Below, in pieces: positions 1-11,359 of a stretch of 64,000 nucleotides of DNA (positions are counted from its first letter, which is position 1; each line of letters begins with the position of its first letter). The notes beneath the pieces were generated by a model. It ran no database searches. It saw nothing but the letters and a program-made list of their open reading frames with translations, and was not told the DNA's origin. This stretch comes from Crambe crambe (taxonomy: Eukaryota; Porifera; Demospongiae; Poecilosclerida; Crambeidae), in the NCBI GenBank assembly GCA_963924555.1, contig OZ004596.1:4226139-4290138 (forward strand). Reading direction: 5' to 3'. The position numbers and the translations under genes are program-made.

Positions 1-1690
1 TAAAAGTAGTTTTGCATGTGCATAGTTAGAGTAGTTGACTTTTAGTGTAGGCCTTAAGTTACACATCATAATTATGCTAGCTATAACCATAAACTTTAAA
101 AATCCAATTTGGTCAACTCTGAACTGAATGCATGGATACTCCTACCTGTGACGATTTTTATCATTACATTTATATATAGTGGCTAAAAGAAGAGTTTCTT
201 GTCTATTCTTGTTTATTTGGATGGAGCATAAAAGCAAGGAAAGGCTTTTCCAAAGTTGAGAAAAAGAAAATGCTCCTTAGCCCTGAGACCTTGCTGGGTT
301 TGAAAATGACAGGTAGCTAGAGCTTCTTGTTAGCTTGCTAATATTCCTTGTTATAGTATTATCATTTATGGAATATTCTGTTTTCCATTGATGGAGTGAA
401 AAAAAAATTGAGTGAGCACCTTCTGAAAAGTTTTTTGGGTGCCAGCGACAAAGAGGTGGAACTCATGATAATCCCAGTGTTGAGGAATTTATCAACAACA
501 CTCAAGCACTATGGGTGATTAATACATTTTGCAGAGGTCCAGTTAGAGGCAATTGCAGGGCTCACAGTTCCAAGCCTGATTTTGAAAAAGAAAATGCAAA
601 GCAGAGAATGATTTCCAAACATGAATGAATCATTATAACAGAAAAAAAAAGCATGCTGCATGAATTCTTGATTATTGGTGATGAGGACTTTGCGCAGTCC
701 TTTAGAACATTGGAGGGACTTTTTCAACCCCTGCTTAAAGTTTCAACCACGCAATTCACTCATCTTGATCCACCCTTCAATGATCATTTTCAGCAACTCC
801 TTCCCAATTTCGACATTCATATCCAGTGCAACTATAATATATAGACCAATTCATTCATCTCTCATTACTTCTTCCATGATTTCATCTTTTTTCCACATGA
901 TATTTCTCTAGCATCATCTATATATATAGATCTAATACAAAATACAAGCCACTTCTGTTCACATTGAGGATCCAGTTGCTGAAGATTTGGACTGCTGCTT
1001 CTTCTATAGCTAGCTCGTTCCTCTAAACTCAATAACCACTCCATACATATTTTTTCACCATGGACTCTGTCCTTCACAGTTCTATAAATGTATCAAAATG
1101 GACATGCTGCTGTAACAGTAGATCCCCCATCATGTTCACCTAAAAAACCTATCAGATGATATTCTGGAAGATGGGAAATCCACCATATTTTTGTGATGAC
1201 ACCAAGAATTTCTTCCACATTAAGATGAATTCATCCAATGAATAAATGCTATAATGGTAAACCCCCACCTTTGTTTACAGCTGACTTTAAATAGTCAGAG
1301 CTGTTTCAAGTTTGCTATGGATTAAAGCAAAACTTGAAAGCTAACATTCATTCCTGCAGTCCAGGCACCATGCATATAACTCTCTTGCAGTTTGCAGAGA
1401 TGCAGAAGCGTTTGATGAAGGAAGTTTAAACCTTTTACTGCCTGAATGTATCTCAGACTCATTGAGAGGGGCCTAAAAAGTGAATTACATAGCTATAATA
1501 GCTGGATTTAAGGTTACAATCTTTGCTTACTTGTATTTCTCCTATAGCTTCAGCCATTATCGAAATACTTGCCTCAGCTATACTGTTTGGCAACGTCTTT
1601 GCTGACTCAGCAAACAACGCGGATTGTATCCTAAAATCTCGCGCGAACCACTCGTTTCCAATCCCGTGTCCGGAGGTTATAGTATCTATG
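1..1690. other. No gene recognised; AT-rich intergenic sequence
   Basis: I see no ORF with a recognisable domain, no convincing splice-linked exon chain and no RNA gene here. The open frames are short (up to about 110 codons), overlap on both strands and have no coherent composition. Confidence 0.5.
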
Positions 1691-2030
1691 GTTGTAGGCG
1701 AGCCCCGCGAGAGCTTTACGCGCATGCTCACAAATTGTCTTGGTTCCCTCGCGATCGCGCGGCCCCTGACATCGACAGTAATGAGTACTAGTGCCAGAGA
1801 AACTCTTCAAGTATTTTCCACTCCAGGCCAAGTTCAAGTAAGTATAGATAGCTAGCTAAAGACAGCTGTCGATATCAGGGGCCGGGGCGCCACTCATAAA
1901 TTGTCATGGTTACCCCCGGCCCCTAACATCGACAGCTGTCTTTAGCTAGCTATCTATGAACTTGGCCTGGAGTAGGAAGTACTAGAAGAGTTACTCTGGC
2001 GCTAGTACTCATCATAATAAGCACTGTCGA
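1690..2030. repeat. Foldback (inverted-repeat) element
   Basis: The stretch from about 1780 to 1865 (starting ATGAGTACTAGTGCCAGAG) returns as its reverse complement at about 1930-2010, around a GC-rich centre near 1890. The outer part, with GCGCATGCTCACAAATTGTCTTGG, recurs in reverse orientation at about 10880-10950, so this is a dispersed family. It looks like a non-autonomous foldback DNA transposon. I could not define target-site duplications. Confidence 0.6.
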
Positions 2031-2089
2031 TGCAGTCAAACCGCACACGTAATTTTTCGGGCCACCAAAGCATACACCTACAAATTGTG

Positions 2090-2740
2090 AATGTGGAGCA
2101 AGCTTTTCAGTTGATCATGCTCTATCCTGCAAGAGAAGGGATTTTCCAATTCTGCGCCACAATGAAATAAGAGATCTAACTGCAAACCTTCTAACAGGTC
2201 TGTCATGAAGTCAGTACTGAGCCTGACCTACAGTCCATCACAAACGAAAACTTTAACCTGAAGTCTACAAACACTCAAGATGGCGCACGACTTGATATAG
2301 CAATGAGTGGCTTTTGGGGAAGCCGGCATGAAAGAACTTTCTGTGATGTCAGAGTGTTCAACCCCCACGCTCCATCAAATTGCACTACCACCATATCGGC
2401 ATGCTACAGGAAACACGAGCGAGAAAAGAAAAACTGTTATGAAAGGAGAATACGAGAGGTGGAACACTCTTCATTTACTCCTTTGGTCTTCTCGGCATCT
2501 GGTGGTATGGCATGTGGCGCAAAGATCTTCTACGGAAGACTGGCAACCCTTCTAGCTAACAAATGGGACAATCCTTATAGCTGCACATTGTCTTGGCTGA
2601 GATGCAGGCTTACGTTCTCCCTCTTACGATCAGCAATCAGATGTATCAGGGAAGCCCGCTCACATCAAGGTTATGCCATCAGGAATTCCCCAGTAGCCCT
2701 CATCAAATCCGAAGCTGGCTTTCTAGTGGAGGACAATTAA
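2090..2740 (+). pseudogene. Retrotransposon ORF C-terminal relic
   Basis: The largest open part (about 2303-2740) encodes FWGSRHERTFCDVRVFNPHA, then a CYRKHEREKK-type segment, VEHSSFTPLVFSASGGM, and a WLRCRLTFSLLRSAIRCI-type tail. From memory, these blocks typify the C-terminal extension of reverse-transcriptase ORFs common in cnidarian, sponge and fish genomes. Upstream, at about 2093-2205, another frame encodes a Cys/His stretch (CECGASFSVDHALSC, then RHNEIRDLTANLLT) that normally directly precedes these blocks, so the ORF is broken by a frameshift near 2205. No reverse transcriptase domain is present. It is a 5'-truncated dead copy. Confidence 0.65.
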
Positions 2741-5590
2741 CTATTTAACACACCCACAACCCACTCTCTTTTATTACTTTGTAACCGTTGTATTTGAAAA
2801 TTAATTTGTTTTGGAGTGTAAAAAAAATAAAATAATAAAAAAAATAATTTTCCACTCACATGGGCGGTCCTCTAAAATTTTGCACGTTTTGGGAAGAAGC
2901 AGCTGGATGTAGGAGAGCAGGTTTTTGAGTTTTGAGTGATACGTTCGAGTCTGCTGTAGTTTTAAATATATTTTACCTGTAACCAAGGCTTACAGCAAGT
3001 GAACAATGGAGGATTTGGAGCACTACACACAAAAATCGCTTCTGTTTTTGACTTTTGAGGTTTGTATACGGGCAGAAAATGGCTCATGTCTTCAATCATT
3101 ATCGCTATTTACTCTGCAAGTAAGTCTGGGACACAGCTTTTTGAAAATTTATTATATTCTAGCATGATGTTAGGTTGGGTTACTATGAAGCTTGTGGTTG
3201 TAGGCACTTTAAGACAGGAATGGCCCTTGTTTTAGTAAGCTATAAGGTATGATTTTGACTACTATGGCTAGCTAGGTGAGTGGGGATTATAATCCAAGTC
3301 AGGAAAGGAGATAATAGCTATCTCTTCTATTTCAAAGTCATCAGACGTCGACTCGTCTGAATTTGAACTTTTATAGCAAAATGGTTTTTATAGCAGCTTG
3401 AACAAATTTCATCATCCTCTGAAAGTAACTCAGAATCATTACTTTAGTATGTGGGTGGAGAACCTGATTCACTAGATTGGGCTGTGCCTGGTTAATGGTC
3501 CATCGTAACCCCACCCTTTTTCTCTCAATCATAACCCCTGCCCAATGTGCTAAAATTTTGGCATAGGGTTGTGGCCAGCAACTAGTGCACCGTACTTATC
3601 CTTATTGTCGTTGCCACCAACGACTTCTTTGACTGCCTATCCATTGAGGAGTTTTATCTTGGTAAATATTTTCTTTTCACTGTTTTCCCGCCTTTTAGCT
3701 AATTGGTTTGCCTACTTTCTTTCCTTTCTTTCGGATAAGTTTGGGGGTATTTTGGGTCCAGTGATATTGGGCCCATTGGTCTTACCAGCCACAACCCGAA
3801 GTCACGTCTAACGACGGAATAAGGTATTGGCAACAACGTCATCACATGTGGGCTAGGTATGATTCCCTCCAAGGGTGGGTGGGTGGGATAAAGAACTGCA
3901 CTTGCCCATTCCAGTAATGATAGCTACTGCTGTCCTGCTTTCGTGCACTTTTTTCAACCCCTCTGCGCATGCCCAGTGATTGACCAATCTCTGCTTTGTG
4001 CAGTAGCTACTGGCCCCTCCCCATACTCTTCCCATTAACTAAATCTGTGGGATTAAACTTCATTAAAGCAGGTGCCAGTTTTGGCTCGAGCACCACAGCT
4101 GCACATGACCTGGGGGTGTTCAACTGATTGTACAGTTGACTATAATGTTTTATTTTTTTTTTTTTTGCATAGGTGATTGGAAGATACATGCAGTGTGTCT
4201 TGGAGTTCACTTAAACTTGATCCGTTTCGAGTCTGAACGACAGTATGGAAACATGCAATGAGGTCTATCGGTAAGATGTTTCGTGGGAATCACTAATTTC
4301 TTCATGAAACCTGGTGGGTGTGTACTTTTGGCTTCTTTGTAATGTGCTTTGCATATGCAGCTGTCATGATCAGGCTCATTGTCCCAATGTTTTTATTCTC
4401 GTTCTGCATCTCCCAGTGTAAGTATGGGGGGTTATATCTTCCACACCTTTCAGGATGATATATGGAGCTCATGTACTTTTTACTCATCATGCATGTATCT
4501 GTTTAAAAAATATCAATTTGATAGGTGTGGTCAATTGAACTTCCATGGAAATTTCTTACTTATAGCTAAAGCACTCTTGTAGACAGCGTTGTTAGAAGCT
4601 TTGCAGGCTCAACTGTGATAATATATTATAGTCAACAGCATGCAGCATGGTTTATCATGCCCTAATACATTTTCCCTATGGTATTTTGCCACTCAATAAA
4701 ATAAATATCTGAAGAAGTCAGAAATTTCGATGGATGTTCAATTGACCCCACCTATCGAATAACCTCTATATTAACAGTAGAAAATTTGATCTTCTCCCCA
4801 TGCCAAAAATATCAAGGCCCAAGTAACTAGCTATTAATGTTCACCTTTCCCCCTTCTCCACAGATGTTGGAATCCAAGTCAGACTGCTAAAAACTGGTCA
4901 ACTGGTGTGGCTACAGACATTATTAGCCATAGAGTGTGCTTACTTAGCTAGTATTAATAATTATTTTCCTTTCAATAATGATGAATGTATCATTACAATT
5001 AAGTCTAATATTTTCATTCCTTGGCTACTGGGACACAAAAAAAGGATGGATGTTTTACATCAGTAGAGCTTCTGGAAGCCATTCATGATAAGTTTATACT
5101 CCACATACCTTTAAGACGCATTTGGCCCTCGTTTGTGTAGACCTAGCTACTACAGAAGCATACTTCGGGTTGTAACTACAACCACGAAGTTATTTTAGTC
5201 ACAAAATTTTACGGAGTTGTAGTCTTGTGCCATGGCAACCATACAGCCAAATTTTAAGTACAGTATAGCTAGTATGCATGCGGTAGAAATTTTTTGCTAA
5301 TCGTGAAAAATGTGCGATTTGATAATGGTGCACGCGTGCGTTTTGACTAGTCTCGCGTGGCCAGTCCCTTTACCAACTGCAGCACGGATGTATTACATCA
5401 TCCGCACGCAGAAGGAAGGGTCTGGTGTCAGCGTGTACTGGCTTTCGTTGCATTCCCCAGGAATGTGAACTTCAATACTTAGTGTGTATTGCTTATGGGA
5501 GTGTGGTTTTATTATCACATTAATAATATTCACGCGCACCGATAACTTAGGCGATTCCGGCCGGGCTATTTTTTCAGCAGGCGTAGAATG
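2741..5590. other. No gene recognised
   Basis: Intergenic DNA with short overlapping open frames on both strands and homopolymer runs (for example T-rich at about 4150). I find no domain, no splice-linked exon series and no RNA gene that I can support. Confidence 0.45.
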
Positions 5591-5595
5591 AAGCG

Positions 5596-6056
5596 ATGGC
5601 TTCTTTGCAAGACAGTGCATCTGCAGATGTAAAATGTATAGTAGCTAGGCTTGAAGTTGAAGAAAGAATAAGAGGAGAGTGTGTTTCAGCTGATCAGTGG
5701 CAAGGATGTATTTGTGTGCCTGCCAACAGGCTGTACTTGACCTGCTCCGATTGGTACAGAAGAAGTCTATCATTTTGGTCGTATCACCACTTAGTGCCTT
5801 GATGAAAGACCAGGTAGCTTCTATTTCTGGGATGGGTATTACTGCAACTTATATAACAGACCAGCAGTCAGCAACTCCAACAATAAGAATGAAGATAGAA
5901 AATGGGGATTTCCAGATAATTTTTATCAGCCCTGAATCACTGTTCTGTGGCACACAGTGGAGGAGGTTGCTGTGCACTGATGTGTATAGGAAGAACCTGG
6001 TGGCTTACATATACTCTCCTACTTCTAGGTGTAAGGATATAAGTCTGTGGCCTTGA
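5596..6056 (+). pseudogene. RecQ-family helicase fragment, frameshifted
   Basis: One frame (about 5680-5735) reads GKDVFVCLPTG, the start of a RecQ Walker A region. The expected GKS that follows is missing. The next frame continues with SIILVVSPLSALMKDQV, then FQIIFISPESL, which are RecQ motif Ia and later conserved blocks. It stops at 6056, just before the position where a DEAH box would be expected. With the Walker A lysine deleted, a frameshift near 5735 and no motifs II-VI, this is a short decayed fragment. I see no matching remainder nearby. Confidence 0.7.
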
Positions 6057-6118
6057 AGGATAGAATATTTTGGCCTGGAGATATTATACAGTTAATCTAT
6101 AAGTACTGCTGTACTATA

Positions 6119-6580
6119 TCAGCTCACCGTAAGAGCTGGTGATTTGCTTGGACTACATTGAGGAACTATGGGTGCTGGTGAAGCACCATCGGTTGCTACA
6201 ATGCCTGGTTCCACTTGTGCTGACTGAAACTTAGGAAGAATGGCCAGTGCACTCTGCAAATTGTTGGTCAGTGTTTGCAGGCGGTCACTACAAGATCTGC
6301 AAACGTATCCAGTGTGCAACTTGGTGCAGTCCACTTCAGGAAACCTGGACATCAGAGCAGTAAGGCATTCCAGTGCACTTGATATGCCAGGACTTGACAA
6401 GGGTCTCCTTCTCTTCTTCTCATTGGCACTGGCCACAGACTTTCCACAGCAAAAACAATTTTCCATAGCTAAGCAGCCAGATGCAATAATAATAGCGCGC
6501 AGTTTACTCTTATGGTTTTGTGGTGTGAACGTGGGTGTAAATTGCATTCCACTGCAACGAGAGCCAGTACACGCTGACAC
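6119..6580 (-). CDS. Small Cys-rich protein or exon, ZAD-like zinc-binding pattern
   Basis: An open frame of about 153 codons. From the ATG at about 6465 it reads MENCFCCGK, a basic KKRRR cluster, then CTKLHTGYVCRSCSDRLQTL. The paired CxxC motifs about 50 residues apart suggest one zinc-binding site, reminiscent of ZAD-type N-terminal domains; the family is not certain. A good donor (ACG|GTGAGC) sits just before the stop, at about 6128, so this may be one exon of a longer gene. I cannot identify the partner exon. It lies between a RecQ fragment and a piggyBac gene, so it may be transposon-associated. Confidence 0.45.
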   Translation of the reverse strand: MSACTGSRCSGMQFTPTFTPQNHKSKLRAIIIASGCLAMENCFCCGKSVASANEKKRRRPLSSPGISSALECLTALMSRFPEVDCTKLHTGYVCRSCSDRLQTLTNNLQSALAILPKFQSAQVEPGIVATDGASPAPIVPQCSPSKSPALTVS

Positions 6581-6639
6581 CAGACCCTTCCTTCTGCGTG
6601 CGGATGATGTATTAACATTCCACTGACATAAGGTTGACC

Positions 6640-7060
6640 TATTGATCTTGAGCTCAGCTCCTTCGATAACTACTATATCCCCTCAGCTCCTTCATCTAAC
6701 TGAGATAACTACTATAATACCCTCATTAGATCCACATGTGAACTCCCTCATACTATACCACTAATACACCCAACATGTCACCCAACCCACTGTTCCATCA
6801 CATTCTCTTCATCTGATCAGTTCTGTGCATCCTAGTCACACTAGCTGCACACCTGCTCTTATAATACTCACTGAGATAACTACCTACTGAGATAACCTAT
6901 ATTATACCCTCATGTGAACTGCCTCATACATCTCAGATGACATCACCACACTCCCCTACAGTCACTCTTCATCTCATTCATATAAGTATTTAATAGGATT
7001 ATTATCATGATAATTATTGTGATTATGATTATGGTGGTGATCAGAAACAGCTAATAATGA
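6640..7060. repeat. Degenerate short repeats 3' of the piggyBac gene
   Basis: Phrases such as ACTGAGATAACTAC, ACCCTCATGTGAACT and CTCCTTCATCT recur imperfectly through this stretch. No coding potential is visible. It could be the distal end of the piggyBac element, but I could not locate a terminal inverted repeat. Confidence 0.4.
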
Positions 7061-7063
7061 TAA

Positions 7064-8726
7064 TTATTGTAATCTATGAAAGTCTCTAAAGCAAGGAATT
7101 TTACACAGTCGTTTCCTGCAGATGGAACAGGCGTAGGATGTAAATCGAACTCGTTTCGCCCTCTTGATTAAGCACTGTTCACACCTACCCCGCGGCAAGC
7201 CAGCGTCAGTGGACTTAACCAGACTACATTCAACACTGACATCATCCATTGCACCACCACTACTACTACTACTACTAGAAGGAGACCTTTCCCTATACCT
7301 CTTATCCTTTAACAGAAGGCGAACCAAATCCAATCTAAAATCCAGCAGCTTACATGCTTTCACTCTATAATACTTACAATTATGCTTGTACAAAATAAAG
7401 GCATTATCTACTGCATAGTCAAGGAACTGGAAAAAGGCACGCAACCAATACCTCTTAGATTTCTTATCATAACCATAACTCTTTCTAAGCTGACTAAGGC
7501 GATCAACTCCACCCATGTACTTATTATAGGCCGGCAATAGTGGGGGGACTGACTGATACCCTATTCTACCACCTCTCTGAACCCGTGGCACTTCATCCTC
7601 CATATGCTCAGGAAACACATTACTCACAAAGGACACACCACCTTACGATCATTAAAAACATAGTAACACACATCTCCCACTCTCTCTACAACATAGCTTC
7701 CCCTAGGAGGCTTAACACCCTTCAAATTTGCAGGAAATCCTAATGCTCTCTGTTTGATGGTTCCAACATAATAAATCTTATCCTTAGCCAACGATTCCAC
7801 AAGAGGCCCACTGGAAAAAAAGTTATCACAATAAACAACATGATTCATATCTACAAAGGGTCTAAGGAGATCTGTGACCACTCTCATAACCATACCCTTC
7901 TCTGCTTCCCGCTCGCCAGTTACCGGGTTGATAGGTTTTCCCTCATACACTTGAAAAGTGCAGAGGTATCCACAACAGGAACAACAACAACAACACCAAA
8001 TCTTAAATCCCTTCTTTATTGGCTTCTTGGGCATCACCACTTTACCCTTCGCACGACCCTTATACTTAATCATGGCTTCATCAACCGCCAGCTCTTGGCC
8101 AGGACTATAATTCAAGAAAAATTTATCACCAAGTGTATCTAACAGTGGCTTAATTTTACGGGTCAGGCTGCTACCACCAGGAGGAAGGGCCACATCATCC
8201 ACCAAATGCAAATTGGACCTAATATCCCAGAATCTAGTCCTAGATATACACCTCTGGATTCCCTCTACTCCCAATAACTTATCCTTACTCCATGCATCAT
8301 TAATTCTGGGCAGGCGGTGTATCCCCATCACTAGTTGAACCCCAAGGAAAGCCAAGAATTCACTCTTAGTAATATCAACCCATCCTGACCGATTCTTCCT
8401 CCCGGCATACCTATTGCTCTCTGTCACAATCAAATCATTCAAGGAATCTGGCCACAATAAACTCAAATAATCTAATGGGGTATGCTCTGCAGGGTCCAGA
8501 TGCTGATAAGGGCCAATAACACCACAATACCTATACTTAGGATAACGACCAGAGGTGAGAGACAGGCCAAGTCCAATGATACTAGCTAACCGCCGACGCT
8601 TGGGGGTAGGTAGTACACCATCTAGGTCTTCTTCTTCTTCTTCTTTATCATCATCATCATCATCATCTTCTTCTTCTTCTTCTTCTTCTTCTTCTTCCAA
8701 ACTGTTGTCATCATCACTAGAAAGTT
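7064..8726 (-). pseudogene. PiggyBac-type transposase, main exon, one frameshift
   Basis: This DDE transposase of the piggyBac family spans two frames. Frame one (8726 to about 7630) has an acidic Glu/Asp-rich N-terminus, a KRRR cluster, DYLSLLWPDSL, LAVDEAMIKYKGR (first catalytic Asp) and VVYCDNFFSS (second Asp). Frame two (about 7636 to 7064) has NKYMGGVDRLSQLRKSYGY (third Asp) and a C-terminal Cys-rich domain (CEQC, CSICRKRLC, CFRDFH). The frames meet at a GTGGTGTGTCC run near 7636, so two extra bases probably break the protein. A TGT repeat at about 7965-8000 adds a run of Cys beside GYLCTFQVYEGK. The acceptor at 8727 fits exon 1 at 10361-10427 in phase. All catalytic Asp residues survive, so the lesion looks young, unless it is an assembly error. 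Confidence 0.85.
8631..8698 (-). repeat. GAA/GAT trinucleotide tract coding acidic run
   Basis: A TTC/ATC microsatellite on the plus strand that encodes alternating poly-Glu and poly-Asp in the transposase N-terminus. It is in frame, so length changes would keep the frame. Confidence 0.8.
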
Positions 8727-8799
8727 CTACAAAAAAATATCACATGATAATACCACACCCCTCTATGCCCCTCCCCTATAGCTGTATGGTTTCATAAGA

Positions 8800-10140
8800 C
8801 AGCCACACCCCTTAATGAAGGACAACCCTTTGTACTGCAGAAAGCCACACCCCTTTCCCAGCTTAATTAAGGCCAAAAACAGCAAACAGCCACACCCATC
8901 TTATGGCTGAATTTAAACAGTTCTACGACTTCATTAAGGGTAATTAAGGGCAATTAAACAGAAATACCCACCTTGCGGCTTCATTAAGGACCAAAGCCAC
9001 AGCAGTCATGCGGCTTCATTAAGGGACGTAAATAGCCACACCCACCCTGTGGGTTCATTAAGCAGTCACACCCACTCTCTGGCGTCATTAAGGGCAATTA
9101 AACAGTCATGCAGCTTCATTACTGAAGCCACAGGGTGGGTGTGGCCATTTACGTCCCTTAATGAAGCTGCATGACTGTTTAATTGCTCCTTAATTAAGCC
9201 ACAGGGTGGGTGCGGCCGTTTAATTGTCCTTAATGAAGCCACAGGGTGGGTGTGGCTGTTTAATCGTCCTTAATGAAGCCACAGACTGGGTGTGGTTATT
9301 TAATTGCCCTTAATGAAGCCGCATGACTGTTTAATTGCTCCTTAATTAAGCCACAGGGTGGGTGTGGCCGTTTAATTGCCCTTAATGAAGCCACAGGGTG
9401 GGTGTGGCTGTTTAATCGTCCTTAGTGAAGCCACAGACTGGGTGTGGTTGTTTAATTGCCCTTAATGAAGCCGCATGACTGTTTAATTGCTCCTTAATTA
9501 AGCCACAGGGTGGGTGAGGCCGTTTAATCGCCCTTAATGAAGCCACAGGGTGGGTGTGGCTGTTTAATGAAGCTGAATGACTGTTTAATTGCTCCTTAAT
9601 TAAGCCACATAAATGAAGCCACAGGGTGGGTGTGGCCGTTTAATTGCCCGTTTAATCGCCCTTAATGAAGCCACAGGGTGGGTGTGGCTGTTTAATCGCC
9701 CTGAAGCTGAATGACTGTTTAATTGCTCCTTAATTAAGCCACAAATAAAGCCACAGGGTGGGTGTGGCCATTTAATTGCCCTTAATGAAGCCACAGGGTG
9801 GGTGTGGCTGTTTAATCGCCCTTAATGAAGCCGCATGACTGTTTAATTGCTCCTTAATTGAGTGGGTGTGTCTGTTTAAGGGCAATTAAAGTCGTGCAGC
9901 TTGATTAAGGGCGATTAAACAGCCACACCCACTCTATGGCTTCATTAAGAGCAAATAGACAACCACACCCACTTCATTAAACAGCCACACCCATCCTACA
10001 ACTTCGTAGGAGCAATCAGACAGTCCTGTGGCTTTATCAAGGGCAATTGAATGGCCGCACCCATCCTACGGCTTCACTGAGGACATTAAAAGCAGCCACA
10101 CCCATCCCCACAGCTCAATATAAAGGCCACACCCCTCAAA
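8800..10140. repeat. TTAA-rich 40-bp satellite with orientation switches
   Basis: Tandem monomers of about 40 bp (CTTAATGAAGCCACAGGGTG followed by GGTGTGGC and TTTAATTGCC) alternate with shorter variants containing GCATGACTGTTTAATTGCTC. They form a higher-order unit of about 150 bp repeated several times at 9120-9870. The flanking parts (about 8870-9115 and 9885-10130) carry the same monomers in the opposite orientation, with switch points near 9122 and 9875. Almost every monomer contains one or more TTAA, the piggyBac target tetranucleotide. The array lies in the predicted intron between the two piggyBac exons. Confidence 0.85.
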
Positions 10141-10360
10141 TAAGCTCCCATGCACCCTTCACAGAGGTCACAGTTCTAGTTACAGGGCTAGTTACAGGGC
10201 TCGCAGTAACACTCTAGTATTGTCCGGACATGATTATCTAATAGCAATTTAAGAGTATAACATGAATAAATTGACTGGAAAATGTCCTGTGACTGACTGT
10301 TATTGTGAGCACTGTAATAGTTAGCTACAGTTCAAACTTTGGTGGACAAGACTTCCTTAC

Positions 10361-10427
10361 CGTTGTACGGGCTCCACTCGTCACTTGGGTGACCCAGCTC
10401 CTGCCTGTCAGCCTCGCACAGCTCCAT
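10361..10427 (-). CDS. Predicted first coding exon of the piggyBac-type gene
   Basis: The ATG at 10427 starts MELCEADRQELGHPSDEWSP and ends at a strong donor (AACG|GTAAGG). The exon is 67 nt and leaves phase 1. Joined to the acceptor at 8727 it reads on as ELSSDDDNSLEEE into the transposase with no stop, which supports the pairing. An acidic, Ser-rich N-terminus is usual for piggyBac proteins. The intron would be about 1.6 kb and filled by the TTAA satellite. Confidence 0.6.
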
Positions 10428-10574
10428 CTTTAACCCTTTACCTTCAGTAGTGCTGTCTTCTTCTCTCGAGAAAGGATCGACACACCAGTGGCAAATTGGA
10501 CGGCCAATCTTACGTCATCGATGCTCCCCATGGCAACCTGACTTGCAGCTCGAGCTGCACAAGCCACTCCTTTC

Positions 10575-10578
<4 letters not shown>

Positions 10579-10607
<29 letters not shown>
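10579..10607. repeat. Poly-A tract
   Basis: An uninterrupted run of about 29 A residues. It has no other structure and may be the tail of an old retroposed sequence. Confidence 0.6.
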
Positions 10608-10609
<2 letters not shown>

Positions 10610-10869
10610 GATGAAAGCAAACATCAAAGCTTCTTCAAAGCAAAAGCACTTGAATCAAAGCGCTTATCGATCTTTCTATTGTTCACTGAGATCTCTATTT
10701 ACTGATAGTGCCGACATGCCGACAATGAATATTCATCAGCAGGATATTTCCCGTTTTTCTCCCGGATAACTGGATGTGCAAAAATGCACGGTTTTGGAAG
10801 CCAAAGGGATACATCCGTGCTGCAGTTGGTAAAGGGTCTGGCCACGCGAGACTACGTTTTGACTGGATG

Positions 10870-11053
10870 TACGTACGTACGTACGTCAGGGGGCAGGGGC
10901 CGAGCTAAGACTATTTGTGAGCATGCGCGTGGCGCTCTCGCGGTGTTATCAAAATCGCGGAAAAATCAGCGCATGTGCAGACAGTGGCAACCAGGCAGGC
11001 CAGGCTCTCTTTTCCTTCCCCCTCCCCCCTTCCTGAGAGCCTGAAGCGAGGCT
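10870..11053. repeat. Relic of the dispersed GAGGCTA inverted-repeat family
   Basis: It contains TTTGTGAGCATGCGCGTGGC, shared in reverse with 1690-1790, and then GCGCATGTGCAGACAGTGGCAACCAGG with GCGAGGCTA. The second part matches the arm of the intron element at 17087-17160 imperfectly. It abuts the left edge of the tandem duplication. Confidence 0.5.
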
Positions 11054-11064
11054 AAAATAAACTG

Positions 11065-11216
11065 TAACCATGATGAATGGGACTGGGAGAGTGGAGGTGT
11101 GCTTTTCAGGAGAATGGATATCAGTGTGCGATTCCATGTGGGATTTTTTGAGTGCAGATGTGACATGCAGGCAACTAGGTCTTTTAGGAATTGCTCCATG
11201 TAGCTAAGCAGACCAC
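11065..11216 (+). pseudogene. SRCR-domain exon fragment (copy A side)
   Basis: The plus-strand frame reads [20 protein letters not shown], then DSMWD and [16 protein letters not shown]. This is the core of a scavenger receptor Cys-rich domain (GRVEVC, WxxVCD, WD, VxCRQLG). It ends in a stop after APCS, and I see no further SRCR exon nearby. A paralogous fragment sits at 36366-36569. Both look like isolated leftovers of an SRCR gene at the duplication edge. Confidence 0.65.
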
Positions 11217-11319
11217 GTACAGTTTTAAGGTGCCAGAGACTGAGTTGCTTGGTGAAGCAATCTCCGTTCATGCCTGCCACATGTAACATTATTTATCCAC
11301 ATTCCTCCTGTCCCACTAC

Positions 11320-11359
<40 letters not shown>

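Noticed and set aside
7620-7645. Programmed ribosomal frameshift in the piggyBac gene
   Set aside because: No slippery heptamer or downstream structure is evident, and piggyBac transposases are normally single-frame. Slippage mutation is simpler.
10430-10627. Minus-strand ORF next to the poly-A tract
   Set aside because: It reads SIDDVRLAVQFATGVSILSR and ends at a stop before the piggyBac ATG. I recognise no domain, and its start is a low-complexity Phe run from the poly-A tract.
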